Shown: one piece after another, positions 32,906 through 43,900 of the stretch
How positions within the stretch are numbered: the stretch's first letter is position 1
Layout of the letters: every line of letters starts with the position of its first letter
NCBI RefSeq assembly: GCF_001411555.2
Contig: NC_049905.1
Location: forward strand, 19,644,097-19,708,096
Length of the DNA: 64,000 nt
DNA from: Juglans regia
Taxonomy: Eukaryota > Streptophyta > Magnoliopsida > Fagales > Juglandaceae
Direction of reading: 5' to 3'
The notes under the pieces: generated by a model
What the model saw: the letters and a program-made list of their open reading frames with translations, nothing else
What the model was told of the DNA's origin: nothing
The model's database searches: none
Made by a program: the position numbers and the translations under genes

Positions 32906-33366
32906 AGATCCTACTTTTTTTTTCAAAATAAATCCTACTTTATTAATATATATATTTACAGTTCAGCTGCTAAGTGGTCGGTCCGATAATAGATGAATAA
33001 CAGCCCTCCAGTTATGTGATGACACCTCAGCAAATATAGTTAAGTAACGGTAGACTCGTGCGCATGAGATAGATGAATAACAGCCCTCCATTTCTGCTTC
33101 CAGTCAATGCACTTTTGAGTCCGTCTGCTTCCAGAACGCGAACTCGCCTCCACATCCAGCGGCAACTGCCACCAGTCCACCATGTCCAAGAGTTCTCCTC
33201 GGCCACTACGGAACTGCAACCGACCGCAACCTATTTCTCCTTGCCACTGGTCTGTCGCCCACGAGTTTTCCTCACCACTGGTCCGTCGCCCACAATTTAT
33301 TCCAGTACGCACCGCCACTCCACCGCCACTGGTTCGTCGCCCACCATAGCATTCACCAACTAACTC

Positions 33367-36300
33367 ATGGCTGAGTCCAGTGGTTTTCGTGTTGCTCAGG
33401 TATTTCTCTTATGTTATATGCCTTGGTTGTTTATGGCTAACCATGTGTTTGACAAAATGTTTGAAAGACACATCCGGATCTCAACGGTGATAATCTTTAA
33501 GATTTCTTTTCATCTTTTCAAGTCTTGATCTTGCTTGATGGCTAATGAATACATGGTACTGTTTCCAGACTAGCATTGCTGAAATATTGTCATGTTTCCA
33601 TGTAAAATCGAAATATAATGAGAACTGGAAGTAGTAGTCGAAAACTGAAAGAAATAGGACCATGTAGTGCATTTGAATTTATTGAAGAGATTGCTCTTGG
33701 AAGCTAATGTAAGATTTGGGTTGTAGGATCTCAATTGTAAGTAGTGGAATCTCTTTAATTAATGAACTTTCAAGAAAATTCTAGTGGAGTTGCAAAACTA
33801 GTACAATAATACCACGGAGAAGGTTCTCTTTAAGAACCTTTTTAGTCAGGATGATGAAAATAAATGCATCCGATAATGAAACAAGAACTCCATTCATCTT
33901 CAAACAAATTAAAGAGGAAAAATATGACTTATTTTGTCAGGATATGTCATATACATATTGAGCTGTATCTTCAGAGAACCTAGCATAAAAAACCAACAAT
34001 ACAATATTATACTTGTTTATTTTATTTTCTGCAATCTATAATTTGCCTTTAAATTCAAATGACATAATGTATTTTGGTGATTTTCCATCACTTGCTTGTT
34101 TATAATTGTGAGGCTTTGTATGATAGGAACCAATTTATAATATTGATAGTGATGAGCTTGAGGCTGAAAGTGTAGACATTCAAGGTAATGTGAATGTCGA
34201 AGATAGGGTCAATGTCGAAGTCGAAGATGGAATGAATGTGATTCCATCTTCAAATAGTGTCCGTTGGAGCCATTTATTGGTATGGTATTTAAGGAGGTCG
34301 AAGATGCCCAAGCATTTTATAAGGCATATGCAAGGCGACAATGATTCACAATTCGGACGAATCATACTCAATTGTCGAAAGATGATAAAACCCTTTGTGC
34401 AATAGACTATGTTTGCACAAGAGAATGATTTTGACAGGTAAGTCGAAAAGACACAGATCGAATAATGTCTGAACCTGCTGAGACAAAGACTGAATATAAA
34501 GCAATAATGAGAATAAAGAAAGATAGTGAAAAGTGGATAGTCAACAAATTTGTGGTTGGACATAATCATATTTTGCTTATACCGAAAAGTACTAGTTTCC
34601 TTCATGGACATAGAGGAGTTAGTAAAGTACAAAAAAAACTTATTATGACCTTGAATGAGTCCGGTGTACCGACAAGGAAGATAATGTCAGTGTTGAATAA
34701 AGATTCAGGTGGTGACTTTAATGTCGGTTGTATTGGGAAGGATGTAGAAAATTACTTGGTAAGCCAAAGGAGAAATATATTTGAAGAGGGGGATGCATAA
34801 ATGTTATATTCATACTCTCTTGATCGACAATTCAAAGAATCTGGGTTTGTGTTCTCCATGCAAGTTGATAACGATGGGTGTATGAGAAGTTATTTTTGGG
34901 CTGATGCGAGATCAAGAACTGCATACTAATATTTTGGAGATTTTGTTACATTTTATGCTACTTACTTAACCGATATTTATAAGATGCCATTTGTGTCATT
35001 TTCTGGAGTTAATCATCATTATTAGACTATAATGTTTGGGTGTGCCTTGTTAGTTACTGAAACGGCGGAATCATATACATGATTATTGAAAACATGGCAA
35101 GAGGTAATACTTGTGAGTGTCCCTTCAACTATGATTACCGATGATGACAAGGCGATAACTAAGGCAATTGTTGATGTACTCCCAAATACAACTCATAGGT
35201 TGTGCTTGTGGCACATTTTACAGAAGTTTCCCGAACACTTAGCCTATGTATATAACAAATTTCTCGACTTTCAAAAAGATTTTCATCATTGCATCCATGA
35301 TACAATTACTACTGATGAGTTCAAGCAAGAATGGGCTTTGATTGTGGTAAGTATGACCTAGGAGAAAATACTTGGCTGCAAAATCTTTACAGCCGATGGG
35401 ATAAGTGGGTACTGGCCTACTTGCGTTCGACATTCTGTGCCGATATGTCAATAACTCAGAGGAGTGAAACCATGAACAAATTTTTCAAAGATTATGTTCG
35501 TTCAAGCACTATGGTTAGTGACTTCGTGCATCAATATGAAAAAGCCATAGGTGCACGTAATTTTAAAGAAAAAGAGAATGATGTCCAAACAAAATCTACG
35601 TGAGCAATAATGAAGACACTTTTAAAATTGAAGAGGAGGCGTGAATGATTTATATAAGAAAGCCTTTCATGATCTTTCAAGATGAGTTGTTTAATAGTCT
35701 ACGGTACCAAGCAAGAAAATTGTATCTGATTGGTGAGACGTAGACATATGGAGTGACAATTCATGGTAAAGAAACACCTCTTTATCATGTGACATTGGAG
35801 GGTAATGGAGAACATGCTACATGTACATGCCATGTGGGAGTTTATGAAGATTCTTTGTAGGCATATTTTATGTGTTTTTGGCAAGAAAACGAAGTTAAAT
35901 AGATTGCCAGATCATTATGTTCTAGACAGATGGACTATTAATGCTAAGAGTCGACTCATTCCCGACATTCCGTGTTGTGATGACCAAGTGAGACTGGAAC
36001 TAGATGAGCCTATGATGAGAAAAAATAAGTCAATGATACAACTTTATGAATTGTCGAACTTGCATCACAGTCAGCAGAAAAAACACAATCATTTTCACAC
36101 TTGCATTGGAAAAGATTCACAAAGAGATGCTTGCAATGGACGAGCATGTAGAATGTTCACGAGCAGTGCCGGCCAATGATGATCAAATATTAAGAAGTCA
36201 AGTTGTATCGAACTTCTCACAAAAGGTGTAAGATCCTCCACGGGTACCCACAAAAGGGCGCCCAAAATCTTTGAGAGCGAATAACCCAAAGGAAACACAA

Positions 36301-36660
36301 ACAATAAATAAAAGATGTTGTAGCATTTGCAAGAATAAGGGACATGCTAAAAATAATTGTCTTTTAGTGAGGTATAATAGCCTTGTAGTTATTTATATTT
36401 TGTCGCTTTGTAATTAAAGAAGATAATAAAGTTTGTTGTTATTTTTGTAGGGATTTTGGGCCAACAACTGACAACATATCAGAACATTTGGATTCATAGT
36501 GCACCTTTTATTATATCTTGTATGTAATTTATTCCATATTCTCTTTAGCTAAATTAAATTGGTGGGATTATTTGATAGCACACAAATGTCAAACTTACTC
36601 TTTATTTGATGCAGTAGGACGGCGAAAATTAAAGGTTTTGAGTCAGACGAGGAGTAGCTG
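33367..36660 (+). pseudogene. FAR1/FHY3-related MULE transposase pseudogene (copy 2)
   Basis: Exon 1, 33367-33399, encodes MAESSGFRVAQ and splices in phase 0 to 34127 (EPIYNIDSDELE). A FAR1 domain at 34270-34600 (FKEVEDAQAFYKAYARR in one frame; NKFVVGHNH) carries two TGA codons where Gly codons are expected. The transposase core runs at 34800-35600: the first catalytic Asp is Tyr (VTFYATY instead of VTFDTTY), a TAA interrupts AY-YFGD at 34927-34929, and MITDDDKA and RLCLWHIL remain. A decayed SWIM motif (ILCRHILCVF) is near 35850. The end has a CCHC knuckle, CSICKNKGHAKNNC, at about 36316-36357, which copy 1 lacks. Clearly non-functional. Confidence 0.85.
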
Positions 36661-37378
36661 AGGAAGGTATTCGAGTCATTTGAAGGAATCTATGCCATGG
36701 GCCTTGACGTAGCTCTTTTGATTTTTGACCTTTTGCTGATAAATAGAGACACATTTTGATTGACTGTGTAAAAACTGCATCTTTGTAAAAGGGCATTTAC
36801 TTTACATTTTAAAGCTTAGTTATCTTTGTAAAATTAATTTTCTGGTGCAGAAATGGTCTCATTTTAAAGCTTAGTTATCTTTTTATGTTTTTGTACATGT
36901 CTCTATGTGCTGAAATGGTCTCATTTGCTTTTCCTTCTAAATAAAATGCACTCACCATTTACGGAGAATCCCATCCTTATTTTTGCTTCTATGACAACAA
37001 GATGGAGTTGTCTAGAAGGCATTAAAGTACTTTATGACTTTGTTTTGTTGAATTTATGCTCTTCTTTATATTGCAAAACGTATATTTTCATAAATGCGGC
37101 AATTTATTTTCATTGCTTTGCATTTCTAGTAATACAACACATCATTTACTTTAAAGCTAATCTGCCTCTGTTAGCAGTGAAATTATATTGTTAAATCCAC
37201 ATCTTAATTAGTGCCCCGTGCAGAAGAGAACGAATGATGTGGAGAAGAACTTCCAAAGCACATCATATGCAAAGACCTATAGTGTAAAGCTGGAGAAACT
37301 CTACTTCCCGAAACATGCATGATACAAAAAACATTACTTATAAAATGCATTCGTTTAGTTACCCTTTCAATCCACGGG
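36661..37378. other. Spacer between convergent MULE genes
   Basis: No gene. A block around CATTTTAAAGCTTAGTTATC is duplicated at about 36806 and 36860, and AAATGGTCTCATTT recurs near 36851 and 36913. It is the common 3' region of the two convergent pseudogenes. Confidence 0.45.
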
Positions 37379-37832
37379 TTACATGAGTCGTAGGACTGAC
37401 CGAGATACATTGTAATTATTTAGATACATAAAAATTACACCACAAACAATAATAAGAAATAACCATGATAAAATTAACAGTTTCAAGGCTCTGTTGTATT
37501 TCTTCTCTATTGCTTTAAATTTGGATTCTTCTATGCGTAGCCGCTCATGAAGTACCCTGTCGTTCCTCCATTCAGCTAACTCCAATGCCATCTTACATTA
37601 GCTATTTTGTTCACTTTGAAGATCAATCCATTCAAAAAAGTCACATTATTTTTTCTTTTTATAGTTTGGACAATTAAAAAATCTTCTACAAAAACTATTT
37701 GCTTTTCCATAAATCCGTAACTTCGCTTGGCAGCCACAAATCACAATAGCAAAGTGGTCTTTCCAAACTACCTTGGTCTTCCCATCTTACACCCCTAGAA
37801 CTTGACCCGGACTGAGAACCCGAACTCTTCAT
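37379..37832 (-). pseudogene. GRF zinc finger, coiled-coil, transmembrane protein (copy 2, broken)
   Basis: Read leftwards from the ATG at 37832: MKSSGSQSGSSSRG, then PLCYC opening a GRF finger, a frameshift just after it, GCQAKLRIYGKANS, RRFFNCPNYKKKK, stop, CDFFEWID, stop. An open stretch follows (37379-37591) with a charged helix (WRNDRVLHERLRIEESKFKA) and a membrane segment (LLILSWLFLIIVCGVIFMYL). Architecture and size match the intact gene at 276-841, but here the finger is not split by an intron. It faces the FAR1 pseudogene in the same element. Confidence 0.8.
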
Positions 37833-38569
37833 GTCCTATCATAATATTGAAAGCAGTAACTGAAAATCATGCTATTAAAGAAAAAAAGCCCTTAGTAAGA
37901 AGCTATGTTAACAAAAACACATATGCTGACAATTCAGTAACAACTTATAAAGTACATCAAACACATATAGCTCAACTTAACATGCTATGTATATGCTGGC
38001 AATTCATATTGACGTTTGCAATAATTTAGATAAGGAACTGCTTGAAAGAAGAATGAAAAATGCATAAAAGAAATGGATGTTAAAGCCAATTCCAGGAGAG
38101 TTATTTTCCTGAGAAAGTTAGCCAAAATTCTGCCATATCAGTACATATACATATTGTGTATAATGAATTGACCACATAATACAGCTCAAAATTTTTTTTG
38201 TAACTTGAGAACCTACTACTTTGTCAACAGAGAGTATTGCTTGATCACACACAAAGCAAAACAAAAAAAGCCTTGACCCAAACGTTTTATCAAATAAGAA
38301 TAAAACCAGAAGACATTTTATTAAAAGCCACAATTTATGCAGTGGAATATGATCAAACACGAGTCGGCTACATACCAGAGAATATTCCATGAGTAGCAGC
38401 GGCGTCAAATTACGTTGAGGAGTAAGGGCCGTGCGAGCGCGACTCGGCTCCGAAAGGGCTGATAACAAGTAAAATGCAAACCAAAAACAGAATTAATCCA
38501 AGAGACCTAGGTTACAACCACAATTTGCAACGTTTGTAGGAGTCCTAAAATATACTGATAAAATCATAC

Positions 38570-38915
38570 CAAAGACCTAGGTTAGGGTAAGGCATACCAA
38601 AGAAAAAAATATTCCACAAGTCGCGGTGGCGTCGAGGGACGTTGAGGAGTGATGGCTGTGTGACTCGGCTGCGAGAGGCCATGCGACGAGGGCTGCCAAA
38701 GGGGGTGCGAAATGGTGAGGGTTTTGTGCTGCGAGAGGTGGTGCGAAATGATTAGGGTTTGCGAAATGGGAAATTGGGGTTACTGCGAAATGAGAAACTG
38801 TGGAGAGGAAAAACAAAGAGAGAAGAGGAGGTGAGGGTTTGGTCTGTGAGAGGTTGTGCGAAATGGTTAGGGTTTGCGAAATCGAAAATTGGGGGGATTG
38901 TGAATTGGGAAACAC
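38570..38915 (-). promoter_or_regulatory. Leader/promoter of the GRF pseudogene with repeated telo-box motifs
   Basis: On the minus strand AAACCCTAA occurs at least twice (near 38755 and 38868), each beside CATTTCGCA units repeated about six times. Telo-boxes are known promoter/leader elements of plant genes active in dividing cells. The repeats create an open frame rich in HFAPPLAA that I regard as non-coding. Confidence 0.4.
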
Positions 38916-39110
38916 GATAGATGAAACGTTCTGAGAGAGGAGATCTTACGAAATGGGAAGGATCTTCGGAAAAGTGGGGAGGAAAAACAAATGTGTTTGA
39001 CAATCTGATGCTCTGCTTCCACACAATACTTTCTATAGAACTCTACGTGTCACAATGTTATTCGGGGGCTGTTATTTGCTTAAAACAGCCCGACCGGTTT
39101 GCAGGTTAAC

Positions 39111-40678
39111 TCATTTACAAAAACAGATAGAGAACAAGGTTACATGTTCAAAGTAAATTTTTATTTTTTAAGTTTTTAAAATCTGTCGTTTTGGTGCTGA
39201 ATTTGTTAGAAAGATATAAATTTGAGTAATGATTTGTATAAATTTTAAAAAAATAAGTCTTACAATTTTTTATTTTTATAAATAAGTAAATTTTATCATA
39301 AAAAAATATAAAAAATTATTTTTAATTAATGAGACCCACTTATTTTATAAACATCTGTACAAAAAGTTGCGTATTTAAGACAGCCTTCCTAGAATTACTT
39401 TATAAATATAGAGCAGCGGTGCAATACAGACAGACGTCTTTCCTGCTGTTGCAGTTTGGGCTCCACTACATACGACTACAGATCATTATTCAAACAAAAC
39501 GACGATATCAACAATAGCTGCTGATCAATTATTATAATAAGGAAAGTGTTAGTATGCTGTTTGAGTTTATTTGTTCATTTTGATTATTTATGTATTTATT
39601 TATTTTATTTAATAATTAAGGAAGTGATTTTTAATGGATTGATGTATTTTTTTTTAAAATATTTAAAAATATTAAAAAATATGAAAATAAAAATAAGAAA
39701 AAAAATAAAAATAAAAATTTGTGCTAGGCGGCACGCCCATCGGTCATTGGTGGGCTGTAGCCTAGCATGACTCTTATAATAATATAATAATAAGACTTAA
39801 TTTAGATTTGTATTCAGAGTTGATATCAGTTCATCTAATTTTATTTTATCTAATCATTATAATTTTTTTAAATTTTTATACAAAATATAATAAACAATTT
39901 AATTTTTTCAAATTCTAAAATAATAATAATATTAAAAAATAATATTATAACAATATTTTATTCAACTTTAAACTTTCATCTCAACTCATCTTATCTCAAT
40001 TCACTATTCAAATTTTACCTTAATATTATCCCACAACTTCTACAATTTTAGTTCTTTTGCCCTGATTTTTTATAAAGCAAACAAGGTAAAATACTCATAC
40101 ACAAACTATCTAAATAATATATGAAGTGAAAATATTAAAAGTTTTTATTCATTTGAGAATATAACAATGTTTGGTATAATTTGATTTATAAAATTTAAAT
40201 TTATAAATTATTTTTATAAGTCAAATTTTATCACATCAGCAACATAAAATGTGTATTATTAATAATAAGAGACACACTATTCTAAAATTTTTATAATACA
40301 CATTATTTATATGATATAATTTTATTTATAAAATTTAAATATTAGAAACTTAAATTATATTATGTGAATGATATGTAGTGTAAAAACTTTATAATAGAAT
40401 TATTTTAATAATATAAGAGTTATTTTACTATTAAATTAGTGTATAGAGTATATTTAGATTTAAAATTTCTAATTTAAATCAATCCTATAAAGATAAACCT
40501 ATTTTCTATTGAATTGAATTGAACATAATATTTTCTTGTCTGTTAATTGGGTTTTGATTTGGACTGTAGCTTGACTACAGACAACCCGATCTCCTGTGGC
40601 AGTCTTTCCCTGTCAACCACTGTATGCATTCAGCATTCGGGAGTAAAAGTAGTTGAAAAGTAGCAGCGGAGAGAGAGA
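39111..40678. other. Intergenic, very AT-rich; MITE pieces
   Basis: No gene. MITE-like elements lie at about 39225-39375 (GAGTAATGATTTGTA start) and 39815-40015 (CTCATCTTATCTCAATTCAC). The rest is AT-rich without recognisable structure. Confidence 0.5.
39815..40015. mobile_element. MITE of the GAGTTGAGATGAGA family
   Basis: The right end CATCTCAACTCATCTTATCT and an interior with AAAATAATAATAATATT match the copy at 41345-41545. The left end is weaker. Confidence 0.5.
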
Positions 40679-40685
40679 TATATAA
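40679..40685 (+). promoter_or_regulatory. Candidate TATA box of the PHGAP gene
   Basis: TATATAA lies directly after a GA-rich tract and about 25 bp before a CT-rich stretch (CTCGCTCCCTTCTCCACC) of the kind seen at plant transcription starts. The first in-frame ATG is 306 bp downstream. Confidence 0.4.
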
Positions 40686-40990
40686 CTGCTCGCTCCCTTC
40701 TCCACCTAATAACCCCACTCTCGCTAAATTATCGCAAGATAAATGACAGAAAAATTATAGAAAAAATTGCCCGGAAGATTGTTACTTTTACTGTAAGAGT
40801 GTGTGTGTGTGATTCGGTTGGTGCATTTACTTTACGCTTCTCCGATCAAAGTTCCAGTCTTGGAAGCTCTTTTAACTCGCTTTCCTTGTCAGATCCCGCC
40901 GATTAGTTTCCGCACCACTCGACGCCCCGATCTGGGTGTTACATTCATGCTAGACGCAATGGGGGGCTGTCAACGGTTCTTTTTGTGGAA

Positions 40991-43900
40991 ATGGTGACGA
41001 TTTCGGCCGTGAGTTTGATTGGGTTGAGCACCATTTCGATGTCGTATGAGCGGAACGAATTGGTGCAAATGTCGGCTCCTTCTACGGCTTCAAACAAGGT
41101 ACGGATCCCCTTGGTGTACCGGTCTGAAGTTTATGGTAATCAGAAATTTATAGTAGTCGGTCCACTTTCCTCATAGTGCATTTACTTGAATCGATCTTCT
41201 TCTGTGACTGTGAGAAAAGAAGAAAATAAAGTAATCCGAGTACGAATGTTGTGCTAAGAAAGGAAAAAAGGTCCGGATCTTCTGATTAGTATTAGATGAA
41301 TTTCATTTTGGTCATTTATTGTGGGCAGCCGAACAGAATTCAATTACTTTTAGGTTTGGATATGTAACCATTTCAACTCATCTCATCTAATTAATTTGAT
41401 TTTTCCAAACTTTCAAACATAATACAATAAACTATCAAACTTTTTCAAATTTCAAAACAAAAATAATATTAAAAAATAATATTCTAATAATATTTTATTC
41501 AACTTTCATTTCTCATGTCATCTCAACTCACTATCCAAACTAGGCCTCACTTTGTTTGATTTTCTTACATGATTGTTTACTTGGCATTTTTGTGTACAAG
41601 CATTGCTATAGGTTCTTATAACTAGGTTGACATGGAGAGTTTTTATGAGAATCTTTTGTTTCTTATATATAGAGATAGTCAAGTTGAATTTTAAAAGTAC
41701 TTGGTCATTGAGAAAGTCATATTTTATTATAAGCAAAGAATTGAGTTAAATAAATTGATTCACATGCATGCAAATTAAGATAGAGAAATGATTTTTGCAG
41801 TCATAAAGTATGCAAGTTTGCGCACTCCCTTTTGAAAAAATTGGTTAAATTTGACACCCACATGAAAACATTATTTTATTAATGGTGGACCCCTTTTTTT
41901 TTTTTTCAAAAAGAGTGCGTGGGGCTTGCTTATTCTATGAGTGTATTTACCATTACTCATTAGGGTATGTTTGGCCACTACTATTCTTTACTTTATTATT
42001 ATTTTTACCTAATTTTCTACTATTCATTACTTTTCACCTACTTTTTACTACTATTCAATATTTTATTATTACTTTTTCATTACTTTTTCACTACTATTCA
42101 CAAACATTCTCAACACTTCTCAACACTTCTCAGTACCCAAACGTACCCTGATATCCCATTAGGAGAAGCTTTGATATTGAGAATTTTTTACCCACATGCT
42201 AATCAACCTATTAGGATCCCAATTTTAATATTTTTTTTCCTCTCAATATTGGCAAAATCTGTAGGGCTTGATTACATCTTGTATTCTTCCCACAACAACA
42301 TACATATATTTTTTTTATAAGTAAGAAAGACAGTTTTATTAATACGAATGAAATAGGCGATGCCCATATTTCAAAAAGTATACAAAAGAAACACCTAAAT
42401 ACGTTCTAAGAAGAAAATAACCACAACAAAAAATATGAGTAGAAGCTCCATTAATCACTAAAGCAGAAAACCAGAGCAATAATGTGTGCACAAAAAAGTT
42501 CGAAGTTCCTCCAAAGTGCGCTCCTTATCATTGAAACACTGCTCATTGCTTTCCATCTAGATACACCACATAAGACACAAAGGAACCATCTTTCAAACCG
42601 CATCCACTTAAGAGCAACCATGAAGCCCGTTCCAACACACAAGAAGATTTACCACGCTCAAAGGCATCACCCAAGTTGTGCTAAGTTTTGTAAAACATAC
42701 TAAGTTTGAGGTTGGAGAGGGTGCAGGAATTCGTTTATGGTTTGATGAATGGTGTGGTGAGAGAGCCCTTCATTCTATTTTCCTGGTTGTTTTCAGCTTG
42801 GCTGGAAATCTGCAGGTTGCTATTTTAGAGATGTTGAGTCGTGCTAATGGGACTGTGCATTGGAATGTTACTTTCATCAGAAATGTACAGGGTTGGGAAC
42901 TTAATGAGATTGCAGATTTTTCAGTTTCTTGTATTCTATGAATATAGGAGGAAATGAGAGGGACCGAATGTTGTGGAAACATAAGGGGAGCAAAAAATTT
43001 TCTGTTAAATCTTATTATAAGGTTTTGTTTGGTCATCAACAATTCTCTTTTCTGTGGAAGAGTATTTGGAGGGCGTTCATGCCGTCTAAAGTTGCTTTTT
43101 TCACTTGGACAGCTACACTTGGGAAAATTTTGACGATTGACAATTTAAGGAAATGTGGCATGGTTGTTACGGAGTGGTGCTTCATGTGTAAGAAAAATGG
43201 TGAATCGACTAATCATTTACTCTTACATTGTGAGGTGGTTAGGGAGTTATGGGTTGGGGTTCTTAGTGGAGTTGGGTTGAGTTGGGTTATGCCAATGAGA
43301 GTGGTGGATCTACTCATTTGTTGGAATAGGAGGCACATAAGCTCAAAATTGGCAGTGGTGTGGAGGATGATTCTCTTGTGTATTATGTGGTGTTTATGGA
43401 TAGAAAGGAATGAGCAGTGCTTCAACGACATGGAGCGAACTGTTGAGGATATCTGGAAATTGTTTGTCTTCTTTGCTGCAGTGGTTCTCGGCTATTGTCC
43501 TTAAGGGAGGAAATGCTCATGAGTTTTTGTTTTATTTTCAAGTTTCTAGAATGTAATTAGGTGATTCTTTTGTATACTTCCTGTGTACATGGGCTTCGCC
43601 TAGTTTCATTAAATATGTTTTTCTTACTTAAAAAAAAAAAAAGGCCCCAAGTCAAGCCGGTTCTACAAAAAATTCCGTACCACAATGACCTTGCTACCTC
43701 ACAATGCAAAAGTAAATGATCCACCGATTCTCCATGCTTCTTACACATGAAACACTAGCCAAAACAATAAGACCGTGCTTCCTCAAATTGGCCATTGTCA
43801 AAATTTCCCAAGAGAGGCTGTCCATATGAAAAAAGCAACTTTGGAAGGCATATGAGACCTCCAAATACACTTCCAAGGAAAATGGGGACTATTCTGAAAT

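Larger units (their letters stand above)
32961..39110. mobile_element. Mutator-like element copy 2, with TIRs and target-site duplication
   Basis: The left end (32961) reads GTTCAGCTGCTAAGTGGTCG and the right end, reverse-complemented from 39110, GTTAACCTGCAAACCGGTCG: 15 of 20 match. The similarity continues further in as AATAACAGCCC and GTGACAC-like blocks. Outside, ATATTTACA (32952-32960) and TCATTTACA (39111-39119) agree at 7 of 9 bases, the 9-bp duplication typical of Mutator. A 20-bp subterminal block is repeated at 32991-33010 and 33071-33090. Inside are a FAR1-type transposase pseudogene (plus) and a GRF/TM pseudogene (minus), convergent. About 6.15 kb. Confidence 0.78.

Noticed and set aside
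33040..33363. Open frames on both strands in the MULE copy 2 leader
   Set aside because: The composition is biased (repeated CCACTGG/TCGCC units) and no domain is visible; it is better explained as the untranslated leader of the transposase gene.
38577..39024. Minus-strand frames rich in HFAPPLAA and SHFANP repeats
   Set aside because: Repeats in two different frames over a tandem CGAAAT/telo-box tract; likely non-coding promoter or leader.
42309..43643. A single twin-primed LINE (minus 42309-42670, plus 42680-43643)
   Set aside because: Both parts have their own 3' ends, and removal of the plus part restores the minus LINE's frame. Nested insertion fits better.
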